From assembly GCF_900564155.1 (NCBI RefSeq), contig NZ_LS999839.1, positions 1,423,097-1,487,096 on the forward strand: a stretch of 64,000 bases of DNA, in the 5' to 3' direction. Position numbers and translations under genes: made by a program. Shown here piece by piece: positions 54,010 to 63,117 of this stretch. This DNA is from Pedobacter schmidteae. Lineage in GTDB: Bacteria; Bacteroidota; Bacteroidia; Sphingobacteriales; Sphingobacteriaceae. The notes beneath the pieces were generated by a model, which was not told the origin of the DNA, ran no database searches, and saw only the letters and a list, made by a program, of their open reading frames with translations. How positions within the stretch are numbered: the first letter of the stretch is position 1; every line of letters begins with the position of its first letter.

Positions 54010-55611
54010 ATGAAAAGAAACATAGCATATTTCATAGGATTGCTCCTGTTTACGATGGCTTATTCATCCTGTAAAAAGTCGACGCAACTTGCTGAGGATC
54101 CATACGCGGGTGGAAAAGAAGCGCTGGGTATCAGAATTTCCAATACGTTACCTAAACCAACTTATGGATTGATCGGTTCTCAGGTAGTGTATACGGTGTC
54201 TGGACTAATCCCTTACAAGGACAAACTAAAATGCTATTTGAATGAAACAGAAGTGGAGGTGACGGAGATTACCGATAAAACCATCAAAATAAAAGTACCG
54301 GCAGGAGCAAGTTCCGGTGGATTGACCATCATTGTAGATGGTCAGATTTTCTTTGGCCCTCAATTCACGGTTTCTGGCAAAATCTCTTACGATGCGACGT
54401 TTAAACCCACAATCGGACCTAATGGAAGTGTTAGTCAGATTATGCCTTTAACGAATGGGAATATGATCCTGGTAGGCAGTTTCACCGACTATGAAAAGAA
54501 AGCGTCATTAAAAAGGCCGGTTAATAATATTGTGCTCATCAACTCAGATGGAGATTATTTGCCTTCACTTGCCTCAGGGTTGGGATCTGATGGATCGCTT
54601 AATTCCATCGCCCGTTTAACTACCGGGCAGTATATGATAGGAGGCACATTCTCAAGTTATAACAACAGGAAAAGTATCGGCGGTGTGACGCGCTTAAATT
54701 CGAATGGATCATTGGACAGTACAATTGTAGAAGTGGTCAACCTTACACCGTTGCAGCCAAAAAACAGCTTTGATACGGTAGCGGCATTTAATGGAAGAGT
54801 GTTGGGATCAGTACGAAAATTATTCGCTTATAATAACAAAAGTATACTTATCGGCAATTTTAGTAGTTATGGTGAGTACTTCTATGAACGCTCTACGCGT
54901 GACAGAAAAGTTATTGGTTACACCCCCATGGATATGCTGATGCGCCTTGAAGCAAATGGCAAACTGGATGAAAGCTATAATTTTAACGCGGCAACTAAAA
55001 CCAGTTACGAAAAGCCGAACGGTAGTATCAATGACGCATTTATGGAGCCTGATGGAAAGGTAATACTGGTAGGTAACTTTACGCGTTTCCAGGGAATAGG
55101 GGTGAACAGGATTACTCGTGTAGATAATAATGGGATGGTCGACCCTTCCTTTCAGGTAGGCTCGGGAGCTGACGGGCCGATTGGTAATATTCGTTTTAAT
55201 GTAACCACCCAGAAATATATAGTTTCAGGAGCTTTCAAAAGTTTCAACGGCAAGGCGGCCAATGGCATCGTAATGCTGAAAAAGGACGGAACCGTTGATG
55301 AATCATTTAATATGGGAACAATTGAAGGGGGAGGAATTGGCTTCTCTGCTCAGCTTAGCAATGGATTGGTTGTTGTTACGGGTTCCTTTAACAAATACAA
55401 TGGCATTATCAGACAGGGATTTATGGTATTGAATGCTGACGGTACACTTGCTGCGGGATACAATACCACCGGTGTTTTCCAAGGTATAGTAAATGATATT
55501 TATGAAACCACCTCTCCACAGGGATTCCCTGCCTTTATCATGGCTGGCTTTATCTTCAAGTTCGATAACCGTGCTGTACCAAATATCATTAAGGTAGTTT
55601 ATGAACCTTAA
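54010..55611 (+). CDS. DUF5008-like lipoprotein with IPT/TIG and delta-60-type propeller repeats
   Basis: The ATG at 54010 (MKRNIAYFIGLLLFTMAYSS, lipobox YSSCKKSTQLAE) gives 533 residues. Residues about 30-115 form an IPT/TIG-like immunoglobulin fold (GLIGSQVVYTVSGLIPYKDK). The rest is a beta-propeller of delta-60-type repeats with the recurring NGNMILVGSFTDY, GQYMIGGTFSSYN, GKVILVGNFTRFQ and NGLVVVTGSFNKYN strands. Such propellers usually serve as binding platforms. It follows the second fasciclin gene, matching the place of the DUF5007-like gene in the first cassette. No catalytic motif was seen. The name DUF5008 is from recall. Confidence 0.75.
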   Translation: MKRNIAYFIGLLLFTMAYSSCKKSTQLAEDPYAGGKEALGIRISNTLPKPTYGLIGSQVVYTVSGLIPYKDKLKCYLNETEVEVTEITDKTIKIKVPAGASSGGLTIIVDGQIFFGPQFTVSGKISYDATFKPTIGPNGSVSQIMPLTNGNMILVGSFTDYEKKASLKRPVNNIVLINSDGDYLPSLASGLGSDGSLNSIARLTTGQYMIGGTFSSYNNRKSIGGVTRLNSNGSLDSTIVEVVNLTPLQPKNSFDTVAAFNGRVLGSVRKLFAYNNKSILIGNFSSYGEYFYERSTRDRKVIGYTPMDMLMRLEANGKLDESYNFNAATKTSYEKPNGSINDAFMEPDGKVILVGNFTRFQGIGVNRITRVDNNGMVDPSFQVGSGADGPIGNIRFNVTTQKYIVSGAFKSFNGKAANGIVMLKKDGTVDESFNMGTIEGGGIGFSAQLSNGLVVVTGSFNKYNGIIRQGFMVLNADGTLAAGYNTTGVFQGIVNDIYETTSPQGFPAFIMAGFIFKFDNRAVPNIIKVVYEP

Positions 55612-55664
55612 ACATATATCGCAAAAAATTAGGAACACATCTGTTGACATTAACAAATAAAGAA

Positions 55665-57389
55665 ATGATAAAATATCAGCTGTATAAGAAAAGAGCCCAG
55701 GTTACTGGCATGCCTTTATTGGTGCTTTGCCTGCTGGTCCTGGTAGCCTGCAATAAGGATTTTGAAAATAAAATTGACCTGTCTGCCAAACCAGATAGCG
55801 AAACAGGATATCGAGTGCCAAAAGTGCTTTACATTATTATCGACGGCGCCAGAGGGGCAAGCGTTAACACCACAAAAGCGGCAACCTTACCTGATCTGGC
55901 AGATAATTCGCTCCAGAGTTACAGCTCTGTAAGTGATGAGAGTGGGTTGGCTGCCACTACCTGGGCTGACATGCTTACTGGCGTAAAGAAAAATAAACAT
56001 AAGGTAACAAAAGCTGATTTCTCAGGAAATAACCTGGCTAATTATCCGATGTTCTTTAAATATATCAAAGATAAAAACGCAAGTCTGCGTACTGCAGCCT
56101 TTGCATCGACCCCATTATTCAGTACTGCCCTGGTAAGCCATGCAGATGTAAACTTAAGTTTTAATAACGACGACGTAGCGGTTAAAAATGCCGTTGTCGG
56201 CGAACTGAAAGAGGAAAAGGCAAGTGTTGTTCTTGCCGAGTTGAATGGGGTAGACCGTGCTGGAAAGCAATACGGCTATGATGCCAGTGTGAAAGCCTAT
56301 AGTGATGCTATCTATCAGACTTTTGATTATATCAACGAAATGGTTACCACGCTTAAACAAAGAAAGAACTATGAATCGGAGAACTGGCTGATTGTTGTCG
56401 CATCCAACCAGGGTGGAAATTTCACTATCCCACCTTCGCAAAACGACGGCTCGTTATTTAGCAATCCTTTGTTAAATAGTTTTACCCTTTTATACAATTC
56501 AAGGTTTAATTATCAGTTCTTCTCCAGACCAAATGCTGCCGCTGTACCATATGAAGGGAAAGCAATTGGCTATAATGCCAGTACCATTTTTGGGAGTATC
56601 GATGCGGCGAGCTCAAGCATTTATAACTTCGGTACCAGTGGTGAATATACGGTGCAGTTAAAGGTTAAAATTAAAAACAGGGGAACAAATAATCCACCGA
56701 TCATTGCGAAAGCAGATGATACAGGTAATTCTTCGGCGGGATGGTCTTTTTTGTTAACTGCAGCTAATAGCTCCTGGCGCTTCCAGCTGGCAGGCTCTAG
56801 CGTTACAGGCACAGCCCTCGATCTGGATACCTGGTATACTTTAACAGGTAAGCTTTATATGGAGGGTAGCTCCAGGAGAATGAAGGTGTTTACGAATGGT
56901 GTTTTAAACAACCAGAATGCGATGACTGCTAATGGTACCTCAACAACAGCCGGATTGAACATAGGGTCGTCTAAATCTGCTTTTGGTGGCGGAACGTCAC
57001 AAACTACCATTACTGATGTACGGATTTACAATACAGCACTGTCGGATGATTATATCGCAGCTAATTATTGTAAAACGGATGTGAAACCTACTGATGTGTA
57101 TTATAAAAACCTGATCGGCTACTGGCCTTCTATGGATGGAATAGGAAACCAGCTAACGGACTTTAGCCCGAGTAAAAGAAATTTTACGCTTAACGGAGCC
57201 TATGCCTGGACACCATTTAATGAATTGAGTGAAAACCTTTGTTCAGATCTGCCCGATGATATTTATACCCGGATGCCTAACGGTATTGACATCCCCAATT
57301 TCATATTTGGATGGATGGGCATACAGTCTTTGGGCTTAAACCTCGATGGTAAAACCTGGGTACCTACCTATAGAAGTATTAATCCTTAA
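55665..57389 (+). CDS. DUF4983 lipoprotein with degenerate alkaline-phosphatase-like fold and LamG-like domain, first copy
   Basis: The ATG at 55665 (MIKYQLYKKRAQ, lipobox LLVACNKDFENK) gives 574 residues. Residues about 48-275 resemble the alkaline phosphatase / phosphodiesterase superfamily: the first metal Asp is kept (D60 in YIIIDGARG), but the nucleophile position before the LTG motif reads Ala (LAATTWADMLTG), the GH of the PDxxGH motif is GK (DRAGKQYG), and SDHG is SNQG. So catalysis looks unlikely. Residues about 310-500 are a LamG or concanavalin-like sandwich (LGTWYTL-type strands: LDLDTWYTLTGKLYMEG), often carbohydrate-binding. A paralogue lies two genes downstream, and the M60 peptidase gene starts 12 bases after this one. 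Confidence 0.75.
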   Translation: MIKYQLYKKRAQVTGMPLLVLCLLVLVACNKDFENKIDLSAKPDSETGYRVPKVLYIIIDGARGASVNTTKAATLPDLADNSLQSYSSVSDESGLAATTWADMLTGVKKNKHKVTKADFSGNNLANYPMFFKYIKDKNASLRTAAFASTPLFSTALVSHADVNLSFNNDDVAVKNAVVGELKEEKASVVLAELNGVDRAGKQYGYDASVKAYSDAIYQTFDYINEMVTTLKQRKNYESENWLIVVASNQGGNFTIPPSQNDGSLFSNPLLNSFTLLYNSRFNYQFFSRPNAAAVPYEGKAIGYNASTIFGSIDAASSSIYNFGTSGEYTVQLKVKIKNRGTNNPPIIAKADDTGNSSAGWSFLLTAANSSWRFQLAGSSVTGTALDLDTWYTLTGKLYMEGSSRRMKVFTNGVLNNQNAMTANGTSTTAGLNIGSSKSAFGGGTSQTTITDVRIYNTALSDDYIAANYCKTDVKPTDVYYKNLIGYWPSMDGIGNQLTDFSPSKRNFTLNGAYAWTPFNELSENLCSDLPDDIYTRMPNGIDIPNFIFGWMGIQSLGLNLDGKTWVPTYRSINP

Positions 57390-57401
57390 ACCTGAGCAAA
57401 G

Positions 57402-58856
57402 ATGAAGAAGATAGTTAACAGCACAATTGCTTTAGCCCTGATTGCCCTGGTTGTGGGCTGTACAAAAAATTATGGAGTGATGTACCCTGATGGTACCACT
57501 GATGGAAATCACCCCAAAGATACATTTGATTTGGTATTAGACACATCGATGTCTAAAGTTGATAAGTCGCAGTTTAATGCAGCCAGGGTTTTTCCTGGCA
57601 TGGTAGGCGTTGAAGAACCCCGACTCAAAGATTATAAGGTGACATTGGATCTTGACTATATCCAGGTTAAATCTAGTGACCTTAGGATCAGTGTGGTTCC
57701 GCAAGGTTGGTTTAGTACCGGAACGTATGCGGCCCCTGGAGAGCTCATCACTATCAAAGTGCCTGCTGATACTTACGGCCTGGCGGTACAGGTTGGCGCA
57801 CATGATGATAACCTTACTGGTTTATCACCACTGCAGAGGGCACCGATAATTTATACCCGGGCGCAGTTATTCCCGGGGATAAATTATGTGCGAAATCTTT
57901 TTGGCGGGACAATTTTTATTATTCCTGACAGGCCTGTTGGTCGTAAGGTAGACCTGCTTTTTAGCGGTGCGGTGAAGTCACCTGATTTTGTATTGGGCGA
58001 AACAACAGATGCGGAATGGAAGGCGATGATTGCAAAAACAAAAGTTCCCTGGTTTGAACTGCGTAGCAAACGCATGATTTTTACGCTCCCAACTGAAAAA
58101 CTGGTTAAGTTTCCTATTGAAAGTCCTACGGCTTTGATGACGGCCTGGGACGAAGAAATCCTGCACAGTTACTGGGAATGGTATGGATTGTCTGAAACTA
58201 CACCAGACGTAAGAAATAGAAATCCAACATTACCATGGCGAATTGTTCACGATATTCAGCCCAGTGTAGGTGCGCAACATTCTGGTTATCCCGTGGTTGC
58301 AACTGCAAATGAAAATTATTATAAACAAGCGGTTACGCTGAGCCTTGTGGTTGGGTCTAACTGGGGAACTTATCACGAAATCGGGCATAATATGCAAATG
58401 GGTTCTACCTGGAGCTGGTCGGATTTAGGTGAGGTGTCAAACAACCTCTTCTCTTTTAAAATTACCAACAGACATGGATATAAGCACAGTAACCTTTATC
58501 GTGCAATGCCCGCCGCAATTGCCTTTGCATCTACCCCAAATACCGGAAATACAAAATTATTCAGTGCTGCAAGTAATGACGCCCGCATGGGACTCTTTAT
58601 TCAGGTGTTTGAAAAATATGGGTATGATTTTATGACTTACCTGTGTACAGAAGCCCGTATGGCCAGGTTTGGAGCCGGGAACGATCAGGATAAAAAGGAT
58701 TTTTTTTACGAACGCCTTTCGGAGTGGACCAAAAAAGATATGGAACCTTTTATGAAACAGTGGGGACTATATGTGAGCAGTGTTTCAAAAAATAAGATTG
58801 CCGCGAAATTTCCATTGTTAACCGAGCAGGTATGGTTGTTCGATCCAAGTAAATAA
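57402..58856 (+). CDS. M60-family (enhancin-type) metallopeptidase lipoprotein
   Basis: This 484-residue lipoprotein (ALVVGCTKNYGVMYP) belongs to the M60 gluzincins, many of which cleave heavily O-glycosylated proteins such as mucins. The zinc site is intact: H325, E326 and H329 in YHEIGHNMQMG, with E344 in SDLGEVSNNLFS as the third ligand, the spacing expected of HExxH-x(8-28)-E. Residues about 60-200 are the N-terminal beta-sandwich of M60-like proteins (GFTVPADTYGLAVQVG-like: ITIKVPADTYGLAVQVGAHD). The C-terminal helical region continues to the end. It is the only certain catalyst in locus C, flanked by two DUF4983 genes. Its target is probably a glycoprotein, from plant, fungal or animal material. 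Confidence 0.92.
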   Translation: MKKIVNSTIALALIALVVGCTKNYGVMYPDGTTDGNHPKDTFDLVLDTSMSKVDKSQFNAARVFPGMVGVEEPRLKDYKVTLDLDYIQVKSSDLRISVVPQGWFSTGTYAAPGELITIKVPADTYGLAVQVGAHDDNLTGLSPLQRAPIIYTRAQLFPGINYVRNLFGGTIFIIPDRPVGRKVDLLFSGAVKSPDFVLGETTDAEWKAMIAKTKVPWFELRSKRMIFTLPTEKLVKFPIESPTALMTAWDEEILHSYWEWYGLSETTPDVRNRNPTLPWRIVHDIQPSVGAQHSGYPVVATANENYYKQAVTLSLVVGSNWGTYHEIGHNMQMGSTWSWSDLGEVSNNLFSFKITNRHGYKHSNLYRAMPAAIAFASTPNTGNTKLFSAASNDARMGLFIQVFEKYGYDFMTYLCTEARMARFGAGNDQDKKDFFYERLSEWTKKDMEPFMKQWGLYVSSVSKNKIAAKFPLLTEQVWLFDPSK

Positions 58857-58878
58857 ATGCGTATATAAATTCATAGTC

Positions 58879-60633
58879 ATGAAAAATATAAAGAACTCTA
58901 CCAACAGACTGAACACTTTAATTGTGGCTGCCATTGCAATGGTAGTAGTGCTGTTCTGTCTGCAAGGTTGTAAAAAGTATTTCGATCCACCCTATGTGAA
59001 TGAAGAGCCACAGGATGCATCAAAAAAGAGAAGAAAAGTATTGCTTGTTGTAATTGATGGCGCTACAGGTGCCGAGGTTAAAGCAATTGCTCCTCCAAAA
59101 TTAACAGCAATGCTGAGCAATAGTAAGTATAGCTGGAATGCACTTTCCGATTTTATACCAAGTGATGCCGGAACATGGAAAAACATCATGACAGGGGTAG
59201 GTGTTGGTAAACACGGTATCGTGGATGATTCATTTGATGTGCCACCCAATGATGATGGTCATGAACATGACGCTGCTACTTCCTGGCCAACACTGATCGA
59301 AAGGCTGCAGGCCTCAGGTAAAATTCGCCGTACTTCGGCCATTACACCATGGACTCAACTGGATAATAAACTGCTCATCTATGCCGATCAGTCTATTGCA
59401 GTTAGCAATGATCTTGCAGCAAAAGATACGGCAGTGGTTAAATTGAAATCGGTAAGCGACGATCTGGTGATTGTTAACTTTAACGAGGTAAACAAGGCAG
59501 GTCAAAGCTTCGGGTATTCAGCAAATGTTCCTGAATATAAAGACGCTGTTTTGAAAACAGACGGATACATTGGCGAATTGCTTGACGTAATCAAAGGCCG
59601 AAAAACTTATGGCGATGAAGAATGGCTGGTTGTAGTTACAGCTACACATGGAGGTACGGGAAAAAGCTTTGGAGATATCGCCAACAGGGACCGGGAGAGA
59701 AATGTGCTGACCCTTTATTATAACGCCAGTTTTAAGTCTCAGGAAATTATTCCTCCGGTAGCTTTGGATGGTGTGAAGTTTACCGAGGGTGGAATAACAG
59801 CCAAACTTGCCGGAGCAAATGCAGCTATTTACGATCTTGGCCTGACCGGAGGATATACTTTAGAGTTCAGGTTAAGGATCCAGGCTTTTGGAACTCAGAA
59901 TTCTACTATATTCTTTAAGTCCAATAGTCCTGCCAATACAAACCCGGGATGGTGGTTTATACATAATGGTTCTAATGGAACCTGGAGATTTGCCATCAGA
60001 AGAGCTACGGGGGGAGCTGCCAAAACGGTAAATTCAGCCGACCTTAAAGCTGTTCCTGCAATGGTGGTAAACAAATGGTATACATTAGCAGCAAGGGTTT
60101 ACATGGAGGGAAGCAAACGTTTCATGGTTCTTTTTCAGGATGGGGTAAAAGCTTCTGCTCCATTGGAAATTACGGGTGAGGATATTACTACCCCCGCTGA
60201 TCTGTTTGCGGGTTGGAAAACCGGCTTTGGTAACAATACCAATCAAGCTGTTTCAAACATCCGTATCTGGAATACGGCTTTGCCGGAAAGCAAAATTCTT
60301 GAAGATGTCTGCGCTGATGTTGTTAACTCATCTGATCCGTATTATGCCAATCTTATTGGTTATTGGCCATGCAACGATGGATTATCCCATTTTAAAAATT
60401 ATAGTCCGTTGGCTGAAGGCAAAGACCTGGAATTAACAGGCAATTACATCTGGGATTTCCTGGAGAAACCAACCTGTGGTACACCGGTTCCTATCCTTCC
60501 CGGACAATTCGCGTTGAGAAATACAGACATCGCCGCCCAGCTATATTACTGGTATGGGATTACCATAGAAGACCGCTGGAAGCTTGATGGTAAAATATTT
60601 CTGTCCAGTTACGAATCTGAGTTCATTAAATAG
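58879..60633 (+). CDS. DUF4983 lipoprotein with degenerate phosphatase-like fold and LamG-like domain, second copy
   Basis: This 584-residue lipoprotein (CLQGCKKYFDPPY) is a paralogue of the 55665 protein with the same domain order. The phosphatase-like part keeps D in LLVVIDGATGAE, but the nucleophile region reads DAGTWKNIMTG, the PDxxGH motif has become NKAGQ, and SDHG has become ATHG. Thus other metal ligands are lost than in the first copy, and both look inactive. The LamG-like part (about 310-500) contains GGYTLEFRLRIQAFG and NLIGYWPCNDGLSHFKN, the latter matching NLIGYWPSMDG in the first copy. It lies between the M60 and NHL genes. Confidence 0.75.
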   Translation: MKNIKNSTNRLNTLIVAAIAMVVVLFCLQGCKKYFDPPYVNEEPQDASKKRRKVLLVVIDGATGAEVKAIAPPKLTAMLSNSKYSWNALSDFIPSDAGTWKNIMTGVGVGKHGIVDDSFDVPPNDDGHEHDAATSWPTLIERLQASGKIRRTSAITPWTQLDNKLLIYADQSIAVSNDLAAKDTAVVKLKSVSDDLVIVNFNEVNKAGQSFGYSANVPEYKDAVLKTDGYIGELLDVIKGRKTYGDEEWLVVVTATHGGTGKSFGDIANRDRERNVLTLYYNASFKSQEIIPPVALDGVKFTEGGITAKLAGANAAIYDLGLTGGYTLEFRLRIQAFGTQNSTIFFKSNSPANTNPGWWFIHNGSNGTWRFAIRRATGGAAKTVNSADLKAVPAMVVNKWYTLAARVYMEGSKRFMVLFQDGVKASAPLEITGEDITTPADLFAGWKTGFGNNTNQAVSNIRIWNTALPESKILEDVCADVVNSSDPYYANLIGYWPCNDGLSHFKNYSPLAEGKDLELTGNYIWDFLEKPTCGTPVPILPGQFALRNTDIAAQLYYWYGITIEDRWKLDGKIFLSSYESEFIK

Positions 60634-60642
60634 CATTTCAAT

Positions 60643-62901
60643 ATGAAAAAAATCTATAAATCATTTCAGCTATTATTGCTACTTGTAGTGGTTCTGGCTT
60701 GTAAAAAGCTGGCTACCGATGCTATGGAGGTTGTCCCGGTGTTAAAAGCTCCGCTCAGTGTTGCTGTGATCAACGATGACGACCAGTTGCCGGTTGCAGG
60801 AGTTAAAGTTATCGTAAGCCGTAAAATCTCCCCAAAAGGAGATTATATACAGATCGATACCATCCGTACCAATGCGTCCGGGCAGATCAGCATGGAGCTT
60901 CCTTATCCAAACTATTTAAAGATTGATGTAGATACAACCTATTACCATACCGGTGCACAGCAATTGGAATTTGTAACTGAAAATGGAGGGAAGGTTACCT
61001 TGCACACTACACCTAAATATGGAATGGCCCCGCTTAGTATTGCGGTTACCGACCGTAAAACAAATTTGCCGATTTCAAATATAAGCCTTTCGGTAGGCAG
61101 TCGGACCCCGGAGCAAACAAACTGGTTGTCTACCGGCCCGGAAAATGCCGATGCTGCAGGCAAACTCATCGTTTCATTGCCTTATCCAAACAGCGTCAGG
61201 GTAGCCGTTGCGGATACCATGAGGTATTTTCCAGATACTGTACTGACCAGTTTGAAAAATATCAGGGGAGAATCGGTAACGCTAAAAACCGAGTTAAAGC
61301 CGCTAACGGTACCTCTTGAAGTTACGGTGTTAGATAAGGACAATAGTAATCCATTGTCAGATGTGGAAATTGCGGTATTACGAAAGTTGACCGGGGAATC
61401 TGATTTTAAAGATATAGGATTATTGGGCACCACAAATCAGGAAGGAAAGGTGATTTTGAATGCACCTTACTCTGGCGAAGTATTGGTGAAAATAAATGAT
61501 GAAGTCTACTTTCTTGGCGATTCTCATGAAACTCGTTTGGCATATGAAAAGAATAGAAGTATAACTTTATTGTCTAAACGTCAAAACCCGGTTGTTGCAG
61601 TTGAATTGAGTGTGTTTACAACGGTATACGGTACTGGCAATAAAAGAAATGCCTATGGGACCAACGTAAAAGTGAGTTACAGGAAAAAAGGGCAATCTGT
61701 TTTTACAGATTTTACTACAGGATCAATAGCCGCCAACGGTAAGCTGAATTTGAATATTCCTTTTGCTGAAGAATTCAGATTTACAGTGGCCGGTGATCAG
61801 ACCTTTGCAGACAAAACCCTTAATTTTACGAATATTGATACGAAATTAAAAGCCATAGATCTGATATTGGATGTCACCGCGCCTAAGTATCCTGAACCGA
61901 CAATTACCAGTCTTCAGGTAGGGACACTAGCATTAAATAACAGTGTAAGTTTAAATGCCCCTCAGGATATTGTGATTGATAAATTAGGTAACCGATTCAT
62001 CAGTGAAGGAAGTGGCAATAGGATCATCCGGATAGATAGGGCAGGAAATACCACGGTGCTTGCCGGTACAGGCGTAGCAGGTTCTGTAAATGGCGATGAA
62101 ACGGTAGCTCAGTTCTATGGCCCATGGGGTTTAACTATAGACAAGGAAGGGAATTTATATACGGTAGACAATACAGCCGCTACCGGATCGCATAAGGTCC
62201 GGAAAATTACAATAGATGCTGCTTATAAGGCAACAGTTACTACCATTGCCGGAAGTGGATCTGCAGGAGGAGCTAATGGTGTAGGGACCGCAGCAACCTT
62301 TAGTCGTCCATCAGGACTTTGCTATGATGAAGGCCGTAACTGCCTGTATGTAGCCGAGTGGGGTGGACATAGAGTGAGGAAAGTTGATTTGGCAACTAAT
62401 ACGGTAAGTTTAATTGCAGGTAGTGGAACCGCGGGCATTTCCGCTGGTGTGGGTGCTACCGCGACATTCAATTTTCCATGGGGAGTAAAGTTAAGTGCAG
62501 ATGGGAATTCGCTATATGTTTCGAGCTGGACCGGAACAGGAATAAGTAAAATTCAATTGTCGGATAATTCGGTTACCGTATTGGGCACCGCAAAAGCCAA
62601 TACATCACAACCAAGAGGTTTGTATGTGAGCCCTGCAAATCAGTTGTTTATCTCTAATACAGCTGGTTTCTATATCTCAAAAATGCAAAATGAGGTTCCT
62701 GGAAATGCGTCGACTTTCAGCAAGCTAACCGGAGGCACAACAAGAGGATATGCAGATGGTGCCGCAGCTACAGCCTTATTTTCGGGTATTGTAGGAATAG
62801 CATACGATCCATATACCGGAGTATTTTACATTGCTGATGGTGATGGAGCTGCCGCTGCCAATAATAAGATCCGAACCATGAAATCATCGAGTATTCAATA
62901 A
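60643..62901 (+). CDS. lipoprotein with four tandem beta-sandwich repeats and an NHL beta-propeller
   Basis: This 752-residue lipoprotein (VVVLACKKLATDAM) has two parts. Four related modules of about 95 residues start near 36 (PLSVAVINDDD), 130 (PLSIAVTDRKT), 224 (PLEVTVLDKDN) and 319 (AVELSVFTT); their pattern, with SLPYPNSVRV-type strands, resembles carboxypeptidase-regulatory or Ig-like folds. Residues about 425-752 are NHL repeats (PQDIVIDKLGNRFISEGSGN, GPWGLTIDKEGNLYTVDN, RPSGLCYDEGRNCLYVAEWG), enough for a six-bladed propeller. NHL propellers usually bind proteins or other ligands. It ends locus C and is followed by a strong hairpin. Confidence 0.83.
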   Translation: MKKIYKSFQLLLLLVVVLACKKLATDAMEVVPVLKAPLSVAVINDDDQLPVAGVKVIVSRKISPKGDYIQIDTIRTNASGQISMELPYPNYLKIDVDTTYYHTGAQQLEFVTENGGKVTLHTTPKYGMAPLSIAVTDRKTNLPISNISLSVGSRTPEQTNWLSTGPENADAAGKLIVSLPYPNSVRVAVADTMRYFPDTVLTSLKNIRGESVTLKTELKPLTVPLEVTVLDKDNSNPLSDVEIAVLRKLTGESDFKDIGLLGTTNQEGKVILNAPYSGEVLVKINDEVYFLGDSHETRLAYEKNRSITLLSKRQNPVVAVELSVFTTVYGTGNKRNAYGTNVKVSYRKKGQSVFTDFTTGSIAANGKLNLNIPFAEEFRFTVAGDQTFADKTLNFTNIDTKLKAIDLILDVTAPKYPEPTITSLQVGTLALNNSVSLNAPQDIVIDKLGNRFISEGSGNRIIRIDRAGNTTVLAGTGVAGSVNGDETVAQFYGPWGLTIDKEGNLYTVDNTAATGSHKVRKITIDAAYKATVTTIAGSGSAGGANGVGTAATFSRPSGLCYDEGRNCLYVAEWGGHRVRKVDLATNTVSLIAGSGTAGISAGVGATATFNFPWGVKLSADGNSLYVSSWTGTGISKIQLSDNSVTVLGTAKANTSQPRGLYVSPANQLFISNTAGFYISKMQNEVPGNASTFSKLTGGTTRGYADGAAATALFSGIVGIAYDPYTGVFYIADGDGAAAANNKIRTMKSSSIQ

Positions 62902-62938
62902 CAAATAAATTCATAAAAACTGATCTGAATTACAAACC

Positions 62939-62962
62939 GCAGGCATACTCAGGTATGCCTGC
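62939..62962 (+). terminator. strong hairpin at the end of locus C
   Basis: GCAGGCATAC and GTATGCCTGC form a perfect 10-bp stem with the four-base loop TCAG, 38 bases after the NHL gene stop. Only two T follow, so it is a weak classical terminator, but its position suggests transcript end formation or 3'-end protection. Confidence 0.55.
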
Positions 62963-62979
62963 TTAAAAATCTATAACAT

Positions 62980-63090
62980 ATGGAATCTTATCAATGGTAC
63001 ATTTTGGTTTTGACGGTAATTGATGGTCTGCTTATCCTGGGTTTAAGGATGCTGGATAAGCTTGAAGGTGTAAAAAGAAGGTATAGATAA
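62980..63090 (+). CDS. possible 36-residue single-span membrane micropeptide
   Basis: This short ORF reads MESYQWYILVLTVIDGLLIL, then GLRMLDKLEGVKRRYR. It has one hydrophobic stretch (about residues 6-22) followed by a basic tail, as in small inner-membrane proteins with the C-terminus in the cytoplasm. It lies in the gap between the hairpin ending locus C and the fucosidase gene, starting 17 bases after the hairpin and ending 27 bases before the fucosidase start. The composition is unlike random AT-rich DNA, but no ribosome binding site or relative is known to me. Confidence 0.35.
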   Translation: MESYQWYILVLTVIDGLLILGLRMLDKLEGVKRRYR

Positions 63091-63117
63091 AATCAATTAT
63101 AAAATCGGAAATCAATC

